Positions 41,749-51,147 of a stretch of 60,353 nt of DNA are shown here, piece by piece. Under the pieces are notes generated by a model. The model was not told the DNA's origin. It ran no database searches and saw nothing but the letters and a program-made list of their open reading frames with translations. The DNA is from an uncultured Collinsella sp. (GTDB lineage Bacteria; Actinomycetota; Coriobacteriia; Coriobacteriales; Coriobacteriaceae). The position numbers and the translations under genes were made by a program. Every line of letters starts with the position of its first letter. Positions within the stretch are counted from its first letter, which is position 1. The stretch is from contig CALDWI010000001.1 of NCBI GenBank assembly GCA_937923795.1, forward strand, positions 1-60,353. The letters are read 5' to 3'.

Positions 41749-42663
41749 CTAGTGATACAGCCCCGGCTGGTAGTGATACTCATTGCTCACATGCGGGCAC
41801 AGCTGCCAAAAGGCGACGGCACTCGCCGCGGCCACGTTGAGTGAATCGACCCCGTGCGCCATCGGAATACGCACGGCCCGGTCACAGCCCGCGATGGTCT
41901 TGGCGCCCAGGCCGGCACCCTCGGTGCCCATAAAGATCGCCAGTCGATCGATCTCCTGCAGCGCAGGATCGTCCAGCGAAACGGAATCATCCGTCAACGC
42001 CATGGCGGCACAGGAAAACCCGGCATTGTGCAGCGCAGCCAGGCCATCGTGCGGCCATACGCGCACCTCGCTGCTAATACGCGTCCACGGCACCTGAAAA
42101 ACCGTGCCCATGCTCACACGGGCAGAACGACGATATAGCGGATCACAACACGTAGGGCTCACCAGAATACCGTCAACATTCAACGCCGCCGCCGAGCGGA
42201 AAATCGCGCCCACATTGGTATGGTCGACAATGCCCTCGAGCACGCACACGCGCACCGGACGCTCCCCCGCCGCCTCGACGACGCCACCCAAGAACTCATC
42301 AACCGGAATCTGTCGCGGGCGACGAAACGCCGCGAGCGCACCGCGCGTCACGTTAAAGCCCGTCAACTGCTCCATGAGCTCCATAGAGGCCACGAATACA
42401 GGAACCGGATCCGCGCCCTCGCGCACAACCAGGCGCTCAAACAGCGGCATCATCTGGTCAAGCCAGCGTTCGCCCAAAAGAAAGCTCACCGGCTCGTATC
42501 CGGCACGCACCGCGCGCTCGATAACCTTGGCACTCTCGGCGATAAAGATGCCCTTTTGCGGCTCCAGCACGCAGCGCAGTTCGCGCTCGGTAAGTCGCAC
42601 GTAGGCATCGAGCCGCTCGTCTTCGAGCGAATCAATTCGCAGAACCTCAACGGCATCAGTCAT
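41749..42663 (-). CDS. TrmH/SpoU family RNA 2'-O-methyltransferase
   Basis: SAM-dependent knot-fold RNA methyltransferase acting on rRNA or tRNA ribose. The 304-residue protein has an N-terminal substrate-binding part and the three SPOUT motifs: NVGAIFRSAAAL, FMGTEGAGL and IPMAHGVDSLNVAAASAV. ATG 42663 is the likely start, with a weak AGG upstream. It lies downstream of folA/thyA across a small hairpin. The exact target nucleotide cannot be predicted. Confidence 0.89.
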   Translation of the reverse strand: MTDAVEVLRIDSLEDERLDAYVRLTERELRCVLEPQKGIFIAESAKVIERAVRAGYEPVSFLLGERWLDQMMPLFERLVVREGADPVPVFVASMELMEQLTGFNVTRGALAAFRRPRQIPVDEFLGGVVEAAGERPVRVCVLEGIVDHTNVGAIFRSAAALNVDGILVSPTCCDPLYRRSARVSMGTVFQVPWTRISSEVRVWPHDGLAALHNAGFSCAAMALTDDSVSLDDPALQEIDRLAIFMGTEGAGLGAKTIAGCDRAVRIPMAHGVDSLNVAAASAVAFWQLCPHVSNEYHYQPGLYH

Positions 42664-42701
42664 AGCAGCCTGCCCGCACCCTTCTTTACAGCACATCTAT
42701 A

Positions 42702-42728
42702 CCAAACGAGGCGACGCTAAGCGCCGCC
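42702..42728 (-). terminator. Weak terminator candidate downstream of folA
   Basis: On the minus strand GGCGGCGC-TTA-GCGTCGCC (42710-42728, one G-U pair) is followed by TCGTTTGG. The T-run is short, so termination may be partial. Confidence 0.45.
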
Positions 42729-42772
42729 CCATGCATTCAATCAACCTGATGATACCGTTCGCGCCAGACGAT

Positions 42773-43291
42773 TTACGCCTCAACACGACGATATGTCACG
42801 AACTCATAATCGAGGCCCTCGTCACCCTCACCGGCGGCAATCGTCGCCACCCCGCTACGCTGAGCAATCTCCCACGCAGGGTCGGCATCCAGGTCGGGAA
42901 AATACGTATCCACCGTATGCACGCAGTGGTTATGCGTGACCTCGGCCTCGACGCAATACGGCAAAAACTGCCGATAAACATCACCACCACCGATCACCCA
43001 CGCAACGGGCTCATCGGCTACCGCGGCGAGTGCTTCGTCAACGCTATGCACCACGTCGGCGCCCTCGGGGGCAAAGCCCTCGTCGCGGGTGAGCACGATA
43101 TTGCGACGGTTCTTGAGCGGACGCCCACCGGGAAAACTCAGCAGCGTCTTGCGCCCCATAATGACCGGGCAACCTTTGGTGCACGCCACAAAATGGCGCA
43201 TGTCAGCACGATTGGACACCACCATATCGCCCTCGCACCCAATGCCCCAATCGTCACACACAGCAACGATGGCAGAAAGCTTACACGTCAT
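42773..43291 (-). CDS. folA: Dihydrofolate reductase
   Basis: Reduces dihydrofolate to tetrahydrofolate with NADPH, regenerating the folate oxidised by thymidylate synthase. The 172-residue protein begins KLSAIVAVCDDWGIG and has VIMGRKTLLSFPG, NIVLTRD and the C-terminal WVIGGGDVYRQFLP. ATG 43291 is nine bases after the thyA stop; an upstream GTG in frame is possible. The thyA-folA pair is the usual operon. Confidence 0.94.
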   Translation of the reverse strand: MTCKLSAIVAVCDDWGIGCEGDMVVSNRADMRHFVACTKGCPVIMGRKTLLSFPGGRPLKNRRNIVLTRDEGFAPEGADVVHSVDEALAAVADEPVAWVIGGGDVYRQFLPYCVEAEVTHNHCVHTVDTYFPDLDADPAWEIAQRSGVATIAAGEGDEGLDYEFVTYRRVEA

Positions 43292-43300
43292 GAGCACCAC

Positions 43301-44149
43301 CTACACCGCAATGGGAATGTTCTTGACCTGCGGGCCGTGCTCGTAGCCCTCGACGATCAGGTCATCGGTCGTAAACGCGTAAAAATCGTGCACATCGGGG
43401 TTAAGCGTTACCTTAGGCGCCGCAAACTGCGGACGCTCGATAAGTTCGCGAACGATATCGACATGACGATCATAGATATGGGCGTCGGCGATCACGTGCA
43501 GCAGCTCACCGGGAATCATATCGACCGACTGCGCGACCATCATCAGCAAAATGGCGTACTGGCACACGTTCCAGTTGTTCGCGGCCAAAATGTCCTGGCT
43601 GCGCTGGTTGAGAATCATGTTGAGCGTCGGCTTGTCGTCCTGAGGACGCTGCGTCACGTTATAGGTCACGCTATAGGCGCACGGATAAAGGTGCATCTCG
43701 GACAGATCGCTAAACACGTACGTATTGGTCATAATGCGGCGACTATACGGCGTGTGCTTAAGGTCGTACAGCACACGGTCCATCTGGTCGAAGTCGCCCT
43801 CGGCGTAATGGCTCTTCTGACCAATCTGATAGCCGTAGGCTTTACCGATGGAACCGGTCTCATCGGCCCACTCATCCCAGATATGGCTGTTGAGATCATG
43901 CACGTTATTGGACTTCTTTTGATAGATCCACAGAATCTCGTCCATGGCAGACTTAAGCGCCGTACGACGCAGGGTGAGCGCGGGGAACTCCTCGCGCAGG
44001 TCATAGCGCGCCGTGACACCAAAGTTTTTAATGGTATAGGCAGGGGTGCCGTCCTCCCACACCGGACGGACCTTTTGGCCCTCGGTGGTGGTGCCATGGT
44101 CCAAGATATCGCGGCACATGGTTACAAACTGTTGATCAGCTTTGCTCAT
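43301..44149 (-). CDS. thyA: Thymidylate synthase (B. subtilis ThyA type)
   Basis: Methylates dUMP to dTMP using methylene-tetrahydrofolate. The 282-residue protein has an N-terminal WEDGTPAYTIKNFG region, TYVFSDLSEMHLYPCAYSVT with the catalytic Cys in YPCAYS, LNQRSQDILAANNWN with the dUMP-binding RS, and DAHIYDRHVD. The motif after the Cys differs from the E. coli PCH form and is nearer the Bacillus phage-type ThyA (PCVYE). ATG 44149 follows AGGAGGG. Its TACAAT -10 lies about 35 bases upstream. Confidence 0.93.
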   Translation of the reverse strand: MSKADQQFVTMCRDILDHGTTTEGQKVRPVWEDGTPAYTIKNFGVTARYDLREEFPALTLRRTALKSAMDEILWIYQKKSNNVHDLNSHIWDEWADETGSIGKAYGYQIGQKSHYAEGDFDQMDRVLYDLKHTPYSRRIMTNTYVFSDLSEMHLYPCAYSVTYNVTQRPQDDKPTLNMILNQRSQDILAANNWNVCQYAILLMMVAQSVDMIPGELLHVIADAHIYDRHVDIVRELIERPQFAAPKVTLNPDVHDFYAFTTDDLIVEGYEHGPQVKNIPIAV

Positions 44150-44315
44150 TGACCCTCCTGTCAGTCGCCTACAAGCGAGATTCATTGTAGCCCAGGCGCA
44201 CGCGGCCCCACAGCCCAAACATAAGCCCTCATTTTCTGACATATGCCAGAAATTCCTTGCGCAAATCCGCACGTTCGCTATTCTATTGTTGACATATGTC
44301 AGATTTGGAGAGTGT
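44150..44315. promoter_or_regulatory. Divergent thyA / DUF134 control region with twin operators
   Basis: Plus strand: TTGCGC (44257-44262) and TATTCT (44279-44284) with 16 bases between them form a promoter that would start near 44291. TGACATATGTCA (44290-44301) is a perfect palindrome at the start point. TCTGACATATGCCAGA (44235-44250) is a near-perfect copy just upstream of the -35, centre-to-centre 53 bases, about five helical turns. Minus strand: TACAAT (complement of 44184-44189) is a likely -10 for thyA. The paired sites suggest repression by a bound or looped dimer. Confidence 0.78.
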
Positions 44316-45080
44316 ATGGCTGGAAGACGCGAAAAACTGCGCCGCGTCGGGATCATCCCCGAATATCGCGGCTTTACCCCCGATGGCCTTGCCAGCGGAG
44401 ACGCTATCGATATGACGGTCGATGAGCTCGAAGTACTGCGCCTGTGCGATCTGGAGGGCCTCAATCAGGAGGCCGTCGCCCTGCACATGGGCATCGCCCG
44501 CGCCACGGTGGCGGCAATCAGCAGTCGCGCGCATCGCAAGGTGGCAAACGCGCTGGTCAATGGACGGGCGATTGTCATCGAAGGCGGCAACATCGCGTAC
44601 TCCCCCATCACCACGACGACGGCCGCATGGCCAGCAAAGGAGGTCGGCACCATGAGGGTGGCAACAACGTACGACAACGGCAACATCTTTATGCACTTTG
44701 GCCGCAGCGACCAGTTCAAGATCTACGACATCCAGGATGGCAAGGTGCTCAACGAGCAGGTCGTAGGCACCGGTGGCACCGGCCACGGCGCCCTGGCGGG
44801 CCTGCTTGCCAACGGTGGCGTTGACACGCTCATTTGCGGCGGTATCGGCGGCGGCGCTATCAACGCGCTTGCCCAAGCCGGCATCACGGTCTATGCGGGC
44901 GCCCAGGGCAGCTGCGATGCCTGCGTCGAGGCCCTCATTGCCGGCACGCTCGCACAGAACGGCGAGGCCAACTGCGACTGCCATGGACATGATCACGAGC
45001 ACATCCACGAGCATGGCGAGTCCTGCGGCTGCCACGGTCACCACGACCATGACGGGCACGAAGGCTGCGGCTGCCACTAG
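44316..45080 (+). CDS. DUF134 DNA-binding / NifX-like fusion with Cys-His metal tail
   Basis: A 254-residue fusion. Residues 1-100 are DUF134-like, with an HTH-type segment NQEAVALHMGIARATVAAIS (50-69). Residues 113-215 match the NifB/NifX/NafY iron-molybdenum cofactor-binding (DUF35-like Rossmann) fold (TMRVATTYDNGNIFMHFGRS; GVDTLICGGIGGGAINAL). The tail 216-254 holds 12 His and 6 Cys, the latter as three CxC pairs (220/222, 237/239, 251/253), a likely metal-binding stretch. ATG 44316 has GGAG upstream. Twin palindromic operators lie in its promoter, so it may regulate itself. No nitrogenase or Mo genes are near. A Met at 113 might give a NifX-only form. Confidence 0.83.
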   Translation: MAGRREKLRRVGIIPEYRGFTPDGLASGDAIDMTVDELEVLRLCDLEGLNQEAVALHMGIARATVAAISSRAHRKVANALVNGRAIVIEGGNIAYSPITTTTAAWPAKEVGTMRVATTYDNGNIFMHFGRSDQFKIYDIQDGKVLNEQVVGTGGTGHGALAGLLANGGVDTLICGGIGGGAINALAQAGITVYAGAQGSCDACVEALIAGTLAQNGEANCDCHGHDHEHIHEHGESCGCHGHHDHDGHEGCGCH

Positions 45081-45134
45081 CGGCAAGCACCTCGTCGAGA
45101 ACGCGCTTCCACGCGTGCGACAACCAGCGAACAA

Positions 45135-45178
45135 ATGGCTAAGGCCGCCTGGAATACCATCCAGGCGGCCTTAGCCAT
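45135..45178. terminator. Bidirectional hairpin between DUF134/NifX-like and ffh
   Basis: ATGGCTAAGGCCGCCTGGA (45135-45153) is perfectly complementary to 45160-45178 with a 6-base loop. It separates convergent genes and is the likely terminator for both. T-runs on each side are short. Confidence 0.8.
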
Positions 45179-45197
45179 ACACGACTCAATCAAGCCG

Positions 45198-46673
45198 TTA
45201 CTTCTTATTACGCATCTGCGCTTCCATCTGGCGCAGCAGGTCCATATCGGACTTGGGGCCGCCCGTTCCCAGGCCGCCCATGCCGCCCAGGCCCATGGCA
45301 TCCAGGCCGGGAATATTGGGCATGCGCATCTTCTTGCCCTTCTTACCCTTCTTGCCCTTCTTGCCGCCGGCCTGTGCCTGATTGGCCATCGTGCGCATGC
45401 GGCCCATCATCTTGTTCATCTCGCCCCACTGCTTCATAAGGCTATTGACCTCTGTGGGAGTCACGCCGGCGCCCTTGGCAATGCGGGCACGACGCTGGCC
45501 GTTAATGATGGAAGGACGCAGACGCTCCTCCTTGGTCATCGACATGATGATGGCCTCGTTCTTGTCGAAGATGCCCTCGTCCAGGTTGCCGCCCATCTGG
45601 TTAAGCGCACGCTGGCCGCCGGGGAGCATGCCCAGGATGCCCTTCATGCCGCCCATCTTCTTGACGGCCTTCATCTGGTCGAGCATGTCGTTCATGGTGA
45701 AGCCCTCGCGCAGCATGCGCTCGGCAGCCTCGAGCTGCTCGGCGTCGGCCGCCTCCTGGGCCTTCTCGATGATGCCGACAACATCGCCCATGCCCAGAAT
45801 GCGCTTGGCCATACGATCGGGATAGAACGGCTCCAGCGAATCGGGTTTCTCGCCCATGCTCACGAACTTGATGGGCTTACCGGTCACCTGGCGCACGGAA
45901 AGCGCGCCGCCGCCACGGGCATCGCCGTCGAGCTTGGAGATGATCACGCCGTCAAAGTCGGTACGCTCGGCGAAGGTCGAGACGACGTTGACAATATCCT
46001 GGCCGGTCATGGCATCGACGACCATCAGCACCTGATCGGGCTTGACGGCCTTCTTGATGTCCACGGCCTCCTGCATCATCTGCTCGTCGATCTGCAAACG
46101 ACCGGCGGTATCGACGATGACCACGTCACGCAGGTGGTCGACGGCCTCCTGAATGGCGCCCTTGGCGATGTCGACCGGGTGTGCACCGTCGCCTCGGAAG
46201 ACCGGGACACCGATCTCTCCGCCGAGCGTGGCAAGCTGGTCGGCAGCGGCGGGACGGTAGACGTCGCACGCGGCGAGCAGCGGCGAGCGGCCCTGCTTCT
46301 TGAGCAGGTAGGCCAGCTTTACGGCCGCCGTAGTCTTACCGGAGCCCTGCAGGCCCACGAGCATGATGACATTGGGGATGCGGTTGCTAAAGACGAGCTT
46401 GCTCTCGGTGGAGCCGAGCATCTCGGTGAGCTCGTCGAGCACGATCTTGACGACGTTTTGCGCCGGCGACAGCGACTCCATGACCTCGGCGGTCATGCAG
46501 CGCTCCTTGGTCTTGGCGACGAACTCCTTAACGACCTTAAAGTTAACGTCGGCCTCGAGCAGCGCCATGCGAATGTCGCGCATGGCAGAGGTGATATCGG
46601 CCTCGGTCAGCTTGCCCTTGCCGCGCAGGCGGTCAAATGTGTCGTTGAGACGATCGCTCAGGGAATCAAACAC
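45198..46673 (-). CDS. ffh: Signal recognition particle protein Ffh
   Basis: GTPase that binds signal sequences and 4.5S RNA to target proteins to the membrane. The 491-residue protein has an N domain, a G domain with GLQGSGKTTAAVKLA, DTAGRLQIDEQMM and TKLDGDARGGGALSV-type motifs, and a Met/Gly-rich M domain with a Lys-rich run and GGMGGLG repeats. It uses GTG 46673 with AAGGAG seven bases upstream. It follows ftsY by ten bases, the last gene of the smc-ftsY-ffh series. Confidence 0.96.
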   Translation of the reverse strand: MFDSLSDRLNDTFDRLRGKGKLTEADITSAMRDIRMALLEADVNFKVVKEFVAKTKERCMTAEVMESLSPAQNVVKIVLDELTEMLGSTESKLVFSNRIPNVIMLVGLQGSGKTTAAVKLAYLLKKQGRSPLLAACDVYRPAAADQLATLGGEIGVPVFRGDGAHPVDIAKGAIQEAVDHLRDVVIVDTAGRLQIDEQMMQEAVDIKKAVKPDQVLMVVDAMTGQDIVNVVSTFAERTDFDGVIISKLDGDARGGGALSVRQVTGKPIKFVSMGEKPDSLEPFYPDRMAKRILGMGDVVGIIEKAQEAADAEQLEAAERMLREGFTMNDMLDQMKAVKKMGGMKGILGMLPGGQRALNQMGGNLDEGIFDKNEAIIMSMTKEERLRPSIINGQRRARIAKGAGVTPTEVNSLMKQWGEMNKMMGRMRTMANQAQAGGKKGKKGKKGKKMRMPNIPGLDAMGLGGMGGLGTGGPKSDMDLLRQMEAQMRNKK

Positions 46674-46683
46674 TAGTCACTCC

Positions 46684-47601
46684 TTAATTGGACTCGCCCA
46701 CCAGGGCGCGGCAGAAATCTTTGGCATTGAACTCCTGCAGGTCATCGACCTGCTCGCCCACGCCCACGCGCAGGATCGGGAGCTTGAGTTTCTCGGCCAC
46801 GGCCATGGCAATACCGCCCTTAGCCGTGCCGTCGAGCTTAGTCATGATAATACCGTCCAGGCCCAGTGCCTCGTTAAACTCGAGCGCCTGGTTCAGACCG
46901 TTCTGGCCGGTGGCGGCATCGATCACGAGCACGACTGAGACGGGCATGGGGCCGGCGGCCATATTGGCGGCGCGCTTACGCGTCACGTTAACCACCTTGG
47001 CAAGCTCCCGCATGAGCTCGGAGCTCGTGTGCAGACGACCGGCAGTGTCGATAAGCACCAGGTCGCTGCCGCGCTTGTCGGCCTCGTCGAGCACGTCGTA
47101 GCAAACACTTGCCGGGTCGGAGCCGCGGTCGCGCTTGATGACGGGGACGCCAGCGCGCTGGCCCCACACATCGAGCTGCTCGATGGCGGCGGCGCGGAAC
47201 GTATCGGCAGAGCCGATCACGACGTTCTTGCCGCGGGCGGCCATGGCGCTCGCGATCTTACCGACCGTCGTGGTCTTGCCGGCACCGTTAATGCCCACAA
47301 ACAGCACGCAGCTCGGCGTATCGGAGAACGGATCACGCTCGATGGGCACAAAGTGCTGCTCAAGCTGCTCGGCCAGGGCACGGCGAAGCTGCGGAGCGGT
47401 CTTGAGGTTCTTCTTGGCCGCGGCATCGCGCAGGTCATCGGAGACCTTGATAGCGACCTCGGCGCCCATGTCACCCATGACGAGGGTGTCCTCCAGGTCC
47501 TCCCAAAAATCCTCGTCGACCTCGCCGCCAAAGTAAAAGACCTCGTTGAGGGCCTCGCGGCTGCGCTCAAGTCCGCGCGAGAGAGCGTCAAAGAATCCCA
47601 T
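46684..47601 (-). CDS. ftsY: Signal recognition particle receptor FtsY
   Basis: Membrane-associated GTPase that receives the SRP-ribosome complex. The 305-residue protein has a short N region without the long acidic A domain of E. coli, and the NG core with GINGAGKTTTVGKIA, GSADTFRAAAIEQL, DTAGRLHTSSELM and TKLDGTAKGG. The start overlaps the smc stop in TAATG, showing coupling. Confidence 0.96.
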   Translation of the reverse strand: MGFFDALSRGLERSREALNEVFYFGGEVDEDFWEDLEDTLVMGDMGAEVAIKVSDDLRDAAAKKNLKTAPQLRRALAEQLEQHFVPIERDPFSDTPSCVLFVGINGAGKTTTVGKIASAMAARGKNVVIGSADTFRAAAIEQLDVWGQRAGVPVIKRDRGSDPASVCYDVLDEADKRGSDLVLIDTAGRLHTSSELMRELAKVVNVTRKRAANMAAGPMPVSVVLVIDAATGQNGLNQALEFNEALGLDGIIMTKLDGTAKGGIAMAVAEKLKLPILRVGVGEQVDDLQEFNAKDFCRALVGESN

Positions 47602-50600
47602 TATGCATTCACGACCTTTCCGGTTTCGCGATCGAGTTTTTGCGAGACGACGCGACTGACGCCGTCGGCTTGCATCGAGACGCCATAGAGGACGTCAGCG
47701 TCCTCCATAGTACGGCGCTGATGCGAGATAACCAAGAGCTGCGTATCGGAACGCAACACGTCGAGCGCGCCGATGAGCTTGGACAGGTTGGCGTCATCGA
47801 GTGCCGCCTCGACCTCGTCCAGCACATAGAACGGCACCGTGCGCGTGCGGTACACAGCAAAGAGCAGGGCGAGCGCCGTCAGGCTCTTCTCGCCGCCCGA
47901 CATGAGCATCATCTTGGTGATGCGCTTGCCGCGCGGCTGCGCCACGACCTCGATACCCGTCTCGGCAGGATGCTCGGGATCGGTCATCTCCAGATGAGCC
48001 TGGCCGCCCGGGAAGAGCATAGCGAAGATCTCGCGGAAGTTCGCGTCGACCTTCTCAAACGTCACCAGGAAGGCCTTCCGCATCTTGCGATCAATGGCCA
48101 CCGTGATCTTGGTGAGCGCCTTGCGTGCGCTCTCCAGATCGGCCAGCTGCTCCTCGATGTAGTCGGCGCGGCGCTTGAGCTGCTCGTACTCCTCCATGGC
48201 AACTTGGTTCACGGGACCAAGGTTGTTGATCTGGCGCACAAGCTGGTTGAGTTCGCGCTCGGCGGCATCGCGGTCCGTGGGCGCCGGAAGCATGAGCGCT
48301 TCCTCGAGCACCGTCGTGCCATCGGCGGTAATGGCCTTGATGGCAGCCTCGACCTGCACCTCGAGCTTGCCACGCGCGACCTTGAACTCGTTTTGCGTGG
48401 CGGAGGCGGTATCGACTCGCTCCTTAGCGCGGGCAACCTCTGCCTTGGCATCCTCGATGGTCTTCTTGAGCGAAGCGGAGTCCGCCTCCTCCAGAGAGGC
48501 CTGGTCACGCAGGCGCGCTGCCCAATCCGACGCGCGTTCCAACAGGGCAGAATAGCGTTCGTGCATGGGATCGACGCGCAGGCGCAGCAGCTCGAGCGAG
48601 CGCGAGGCCTGGCGTGTTCCGCGGATACGACGGTCGATGCCCTCAAGACGATGCTCAAGGTCGGGCACGCGGCCCTTCAGCGAACGCAGGCGTTCGCTCG
48701 TCTGGACTAGGCGAACCTTGGCGTCGGCGAGCTTGCCGGCAGCCTCGGAATCGTCACGGCGAACGCGGTCGAGTTCGTCGTTGGCCTCGGAAATCTGCAA
48801 GCCCAGATCGCTTGCCTGCGCGCGGGCCTCGTCACGCGAACGGGTGAGCTCGTCAACGCGCGGGCGCGCAGCGCGAACGGCTTCGGAGGCCTGCTCGCGG
48901 CGCTTGGAGATGCGCACGCGCTCGACCTCGGCATTGTTGGCGCTTTGCTCCAAGCGGCCGATCTCGGAAAGCAGCGAGCGGCGCTCGCCCTCAAGACGGG
49001 CGATCTCACCGGCGGCATCGCCCTCGGCGGCACGGGCCTCCTCGACGGCAGCGTTGGCCTCAACGACCTGATCCGACACATGCTCAAACACAGCGGCCAA
49101 ATCGGGCTCAAGCCCCTCCAGCTCGCGAATGCGACGCTTACGCTCCAGAGCACCCGACGCCTCGCCGGCATCGAGGCCCACACGCACCAGGCCGCCGCAG
49201 GCGACGCGGGCGCCATCGGGGGTCACGTAAGTCACGCCGTCAACGACCGGCGCCGAAAGCGCGGCAGAAAGATCGTCCACTACGTAATAGCCGCCGAGCA
49301 GCGCCTCGACGACGGGTCCGTAGCCTGCGCGCACGGACAGACGATCAACCAGGCGGGTACCGGCAGCGCCCTCAGCGGCGGTAGAGCCGCTCACGCCGCG
49401 CGCCACCAGCAATGCCTCGCCCGAGGCCTTCTTTTGGTCCAGAGCCGCACGACCGGCACGCTCAAGCGTGGCGGCGTCATCAAACAGCAGCGCATCGATA
49501 TCGCCGGCGAGCAATTGCTCAACCAGGCCCTCAAGCTCGCGCGGGGCCTCCAGCACGTCGCCCAGACGACCCAAGACATCGTCGCCTAGCGCACCCACCA
49601 GACGGCTCACGAGCGGCGAGCTGTCGGCCATGCGGGCATCGAGTTTCTTTTGGCTGGCAAGCTCCGAGCGCACCTCGGACAGCTTGTTGCGCGCCTCACT
49701 CTCACGATTACGCAAGTCCTTCAGGGCTGCACGGGCGACCTCGGTGGCCTCACGCGCATCGGCCTGGGCCTGGCGCGCTTCCTCAAGAGCGCCTTCAAGC
49801 TCCTCGGCGCGGTCACGACGGCTCTCGAGCGAGGCCATGACCTCCTCGAGCTGCTCGTCAATCTGCTCCAGGCGCGAGGCATACATGTTGTCCTCGACCT
49901 CGGCATTGCTCAGCGAGTCCTTCACCTTGGCGAGCTCGAGCGCGGCGTTATCGGCTACGCGCTGAACATCGCGATGCTCACGCGTAAGCTGCGAAATCTG
50001 ATTGTCGAGCGCCACGCGCCGCTCGTGGAGCTCAGCGGCGGCAGGACCAGCGGCGTCAACGTCCTCCTGGGCCTGCATATGCGCACCGGTCACTTCCTCA
50101 AGCTGCGCACGCGCGTCCTCAAGCTCCTCGACCACGCGACGACGCTGATGCTCGGAGCTCGAAATCTGCCCGCGCATATCAGACAGGCGCGACACCATGT
50201 TGTGACCCTTTTCCTCGAGCAGGCGCATGTCGGAGTTAATGCGGCCGACCACATCTTGCATATGGCGGCGCTGCTCGCCCAGGTCGCCCACAAACAAGCC
50301 TTTTTCCTCGAGCATAACCTGGAGCTTCTCGAGCTCGCGCTCCTTTTCGCCCATGCGGTACTGCGCAAGCTCCAGCTCGGCGGCACCTTCCTTGGAGCGG
50401 CTCTCCAGATCGTTCCACTGCGACTGCAGCGAACGCAGCTCGTCGACGGCCAGCATCTGCGTAAGCTCGTTCGCGCGAGAGGACAGCTCTTTGTACTTGC
50501 GTGCGCGATCGACCTGACGCTCCAGCGGTCGCAGCTGACGGGCGATTTCCTTATTGATGTCGCGGGCACGCGTCAGGTGCTCGTCCATCGACTTAATCTT

Positions 50601-51137
50601 TTTGAGCGCGCGCTCCTTGCGGCGCTTGTGCTTGGAGATGCCGGCGGCCTCCTCGATGAGGGCGCGACGCTCCTCGGGGCGGCTCTGCAAAATGGCGTCG
50701 AGCTTGCCCTGGCTGATGATGGAATGCGTATCCTTGCCCAGGCCCGAATCGTGCAGGATGTCCTGAATGTCCATCAGGCGGCACGGACTCGAGTTGATAA
50801 GGTACTCGCTTTCGCCCGAGCGATACATACGACGGGTGATGGCAACCTCGTCAAAATCGACGGGCAGCATATGGTCCGAGTTATCGAGCACCAGCGTGAC
50901 CTCGGCGACACCCACCGGCTTGCGAGCCGACGAGCCCGAGAAGATGACATCCTCCATGGCCTGGCCGCGCAGCTGCTTGGCGCTCTGCTCGCCCAGAACC
51001 CACAGGATGGAGTCAGAGATGTTCGATTTTCCCGAGCCGTTGGGACCGACGATGACGGTCAGGCCCGGCTCAAACGACATATGGGCGCGGTCGGCAAACG
51101 ACTTGAACCCTTTGAGCGTGAGGGACTTGAGATACAC
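47601..51137 (-). CDS. smc: Chromosome segregation protein SMC
   Basis: Condensin ATPase that organises the chromosome with ScpA/B. The 1178-residue protein has N-terminal Walker A VGPNGSGKSNISD (from residue 30), long coiled coils, a flexible hinge near residues 500-640, and the C-terminal signature LMSGGEKSLTALALLFAVYR and VLDEVEAALDDANL. It starts at GTG 51137 with GAGGA upstream. It sits between rnc and ftsY as in Bacillus. scpA and scpB are not in the window. Confidence 0.96.
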   Translation of the reverse strand: MYLKSLTLKGFKSFADRAHMSFEPGLTVIVGPNGSGKSNISDSILWVLGEQSAKQLRGQAMEDVIFSGSSARKPVGVAEVTLVLDNSDHMLPVDFDEVAITRRMYRSGESEYLINSSPCRLMDIQDILHDSGLGKDTHSIISQGKLDAILQSRPEERRALIEEAAGISKHKRRKERALKKIKSMDEHLTRARDINKEIARQLRPLERQVDRARKYKELSSRANELTQMLAVDELRSLQSQWNDLESRSKEGAAELELAQYRMGEKERELEKLQVMLEEKGLFVGDLGEQRRHMQDVVGRINSDMRLLEEKGHNMVSRLSDMRGQISSSEHQRRRVVEELEDARAQLEEVTGAHMQAQEDVDAAGPAAAELHERRVALDNQISQLTREHRDVQRVADNAALELAKVKDSLSNAEVEDNMYASRLEQIDEQLEEVMASLESRRDRAEELEGALEEARQAQADAREATEVARAALKDLRNRESEARNKLSEVRSELASQKKLDARMADSSPLVSRLVGALGDDVLGRLGDVLEAPRELEGLVEQLLAGDIDALLFDDAATLERAGRAALDQKKASGEALLVARGVSGSTAAEGAAGTRLVDRLSVRAGYGPVVEALLGGYYVVDDLSAALSAPVVDGVTYVTPDGARVACGGLVRVGLDAGEASGALERKRRIRELEGLEPDLAAVFEHVSDQVVEANAAVEEARAAEGDAAGEIARLEGERRSLLSEIGRLEQSANNAEVERVRISKRREQASEAVRAARPRVDELTRSRDEARAQASDLGLQISEANDELDRVRRDDSEAAGKLADAKVRLVQTSERLRSLKGRVPDLEHRLEGIDRRIRGTRQASRSLELLRLRVDPMHERYSALLERASDWAARLRDQASLEEADSASLKKTIEDAKAEVARAKERVDTASATQNEFKVARGKLEVQVEAAIKAITADGTTVLEEALMLPAPTDRDAAERELNQLVRQINNLGPVNQVAMEEYEQLKRRADYIEEQLADLESARKALTKITVAIDRKMRKAFLVTFEKVDANFREIFAMLFPGGQAHLEMTDPEHPAETGIEVVAQPRGKRITKMMLMSGGEKSLTALALLFAVYRTRTVPFYVLDEVEAALDDANLSKLIGALDVLRSDTQLLVISHQRRTMEDADVLYGVSMQADGVSRVVSQKLDRETGKVVNA

Positions 51138-51147
51138 GGTTCCTCGC

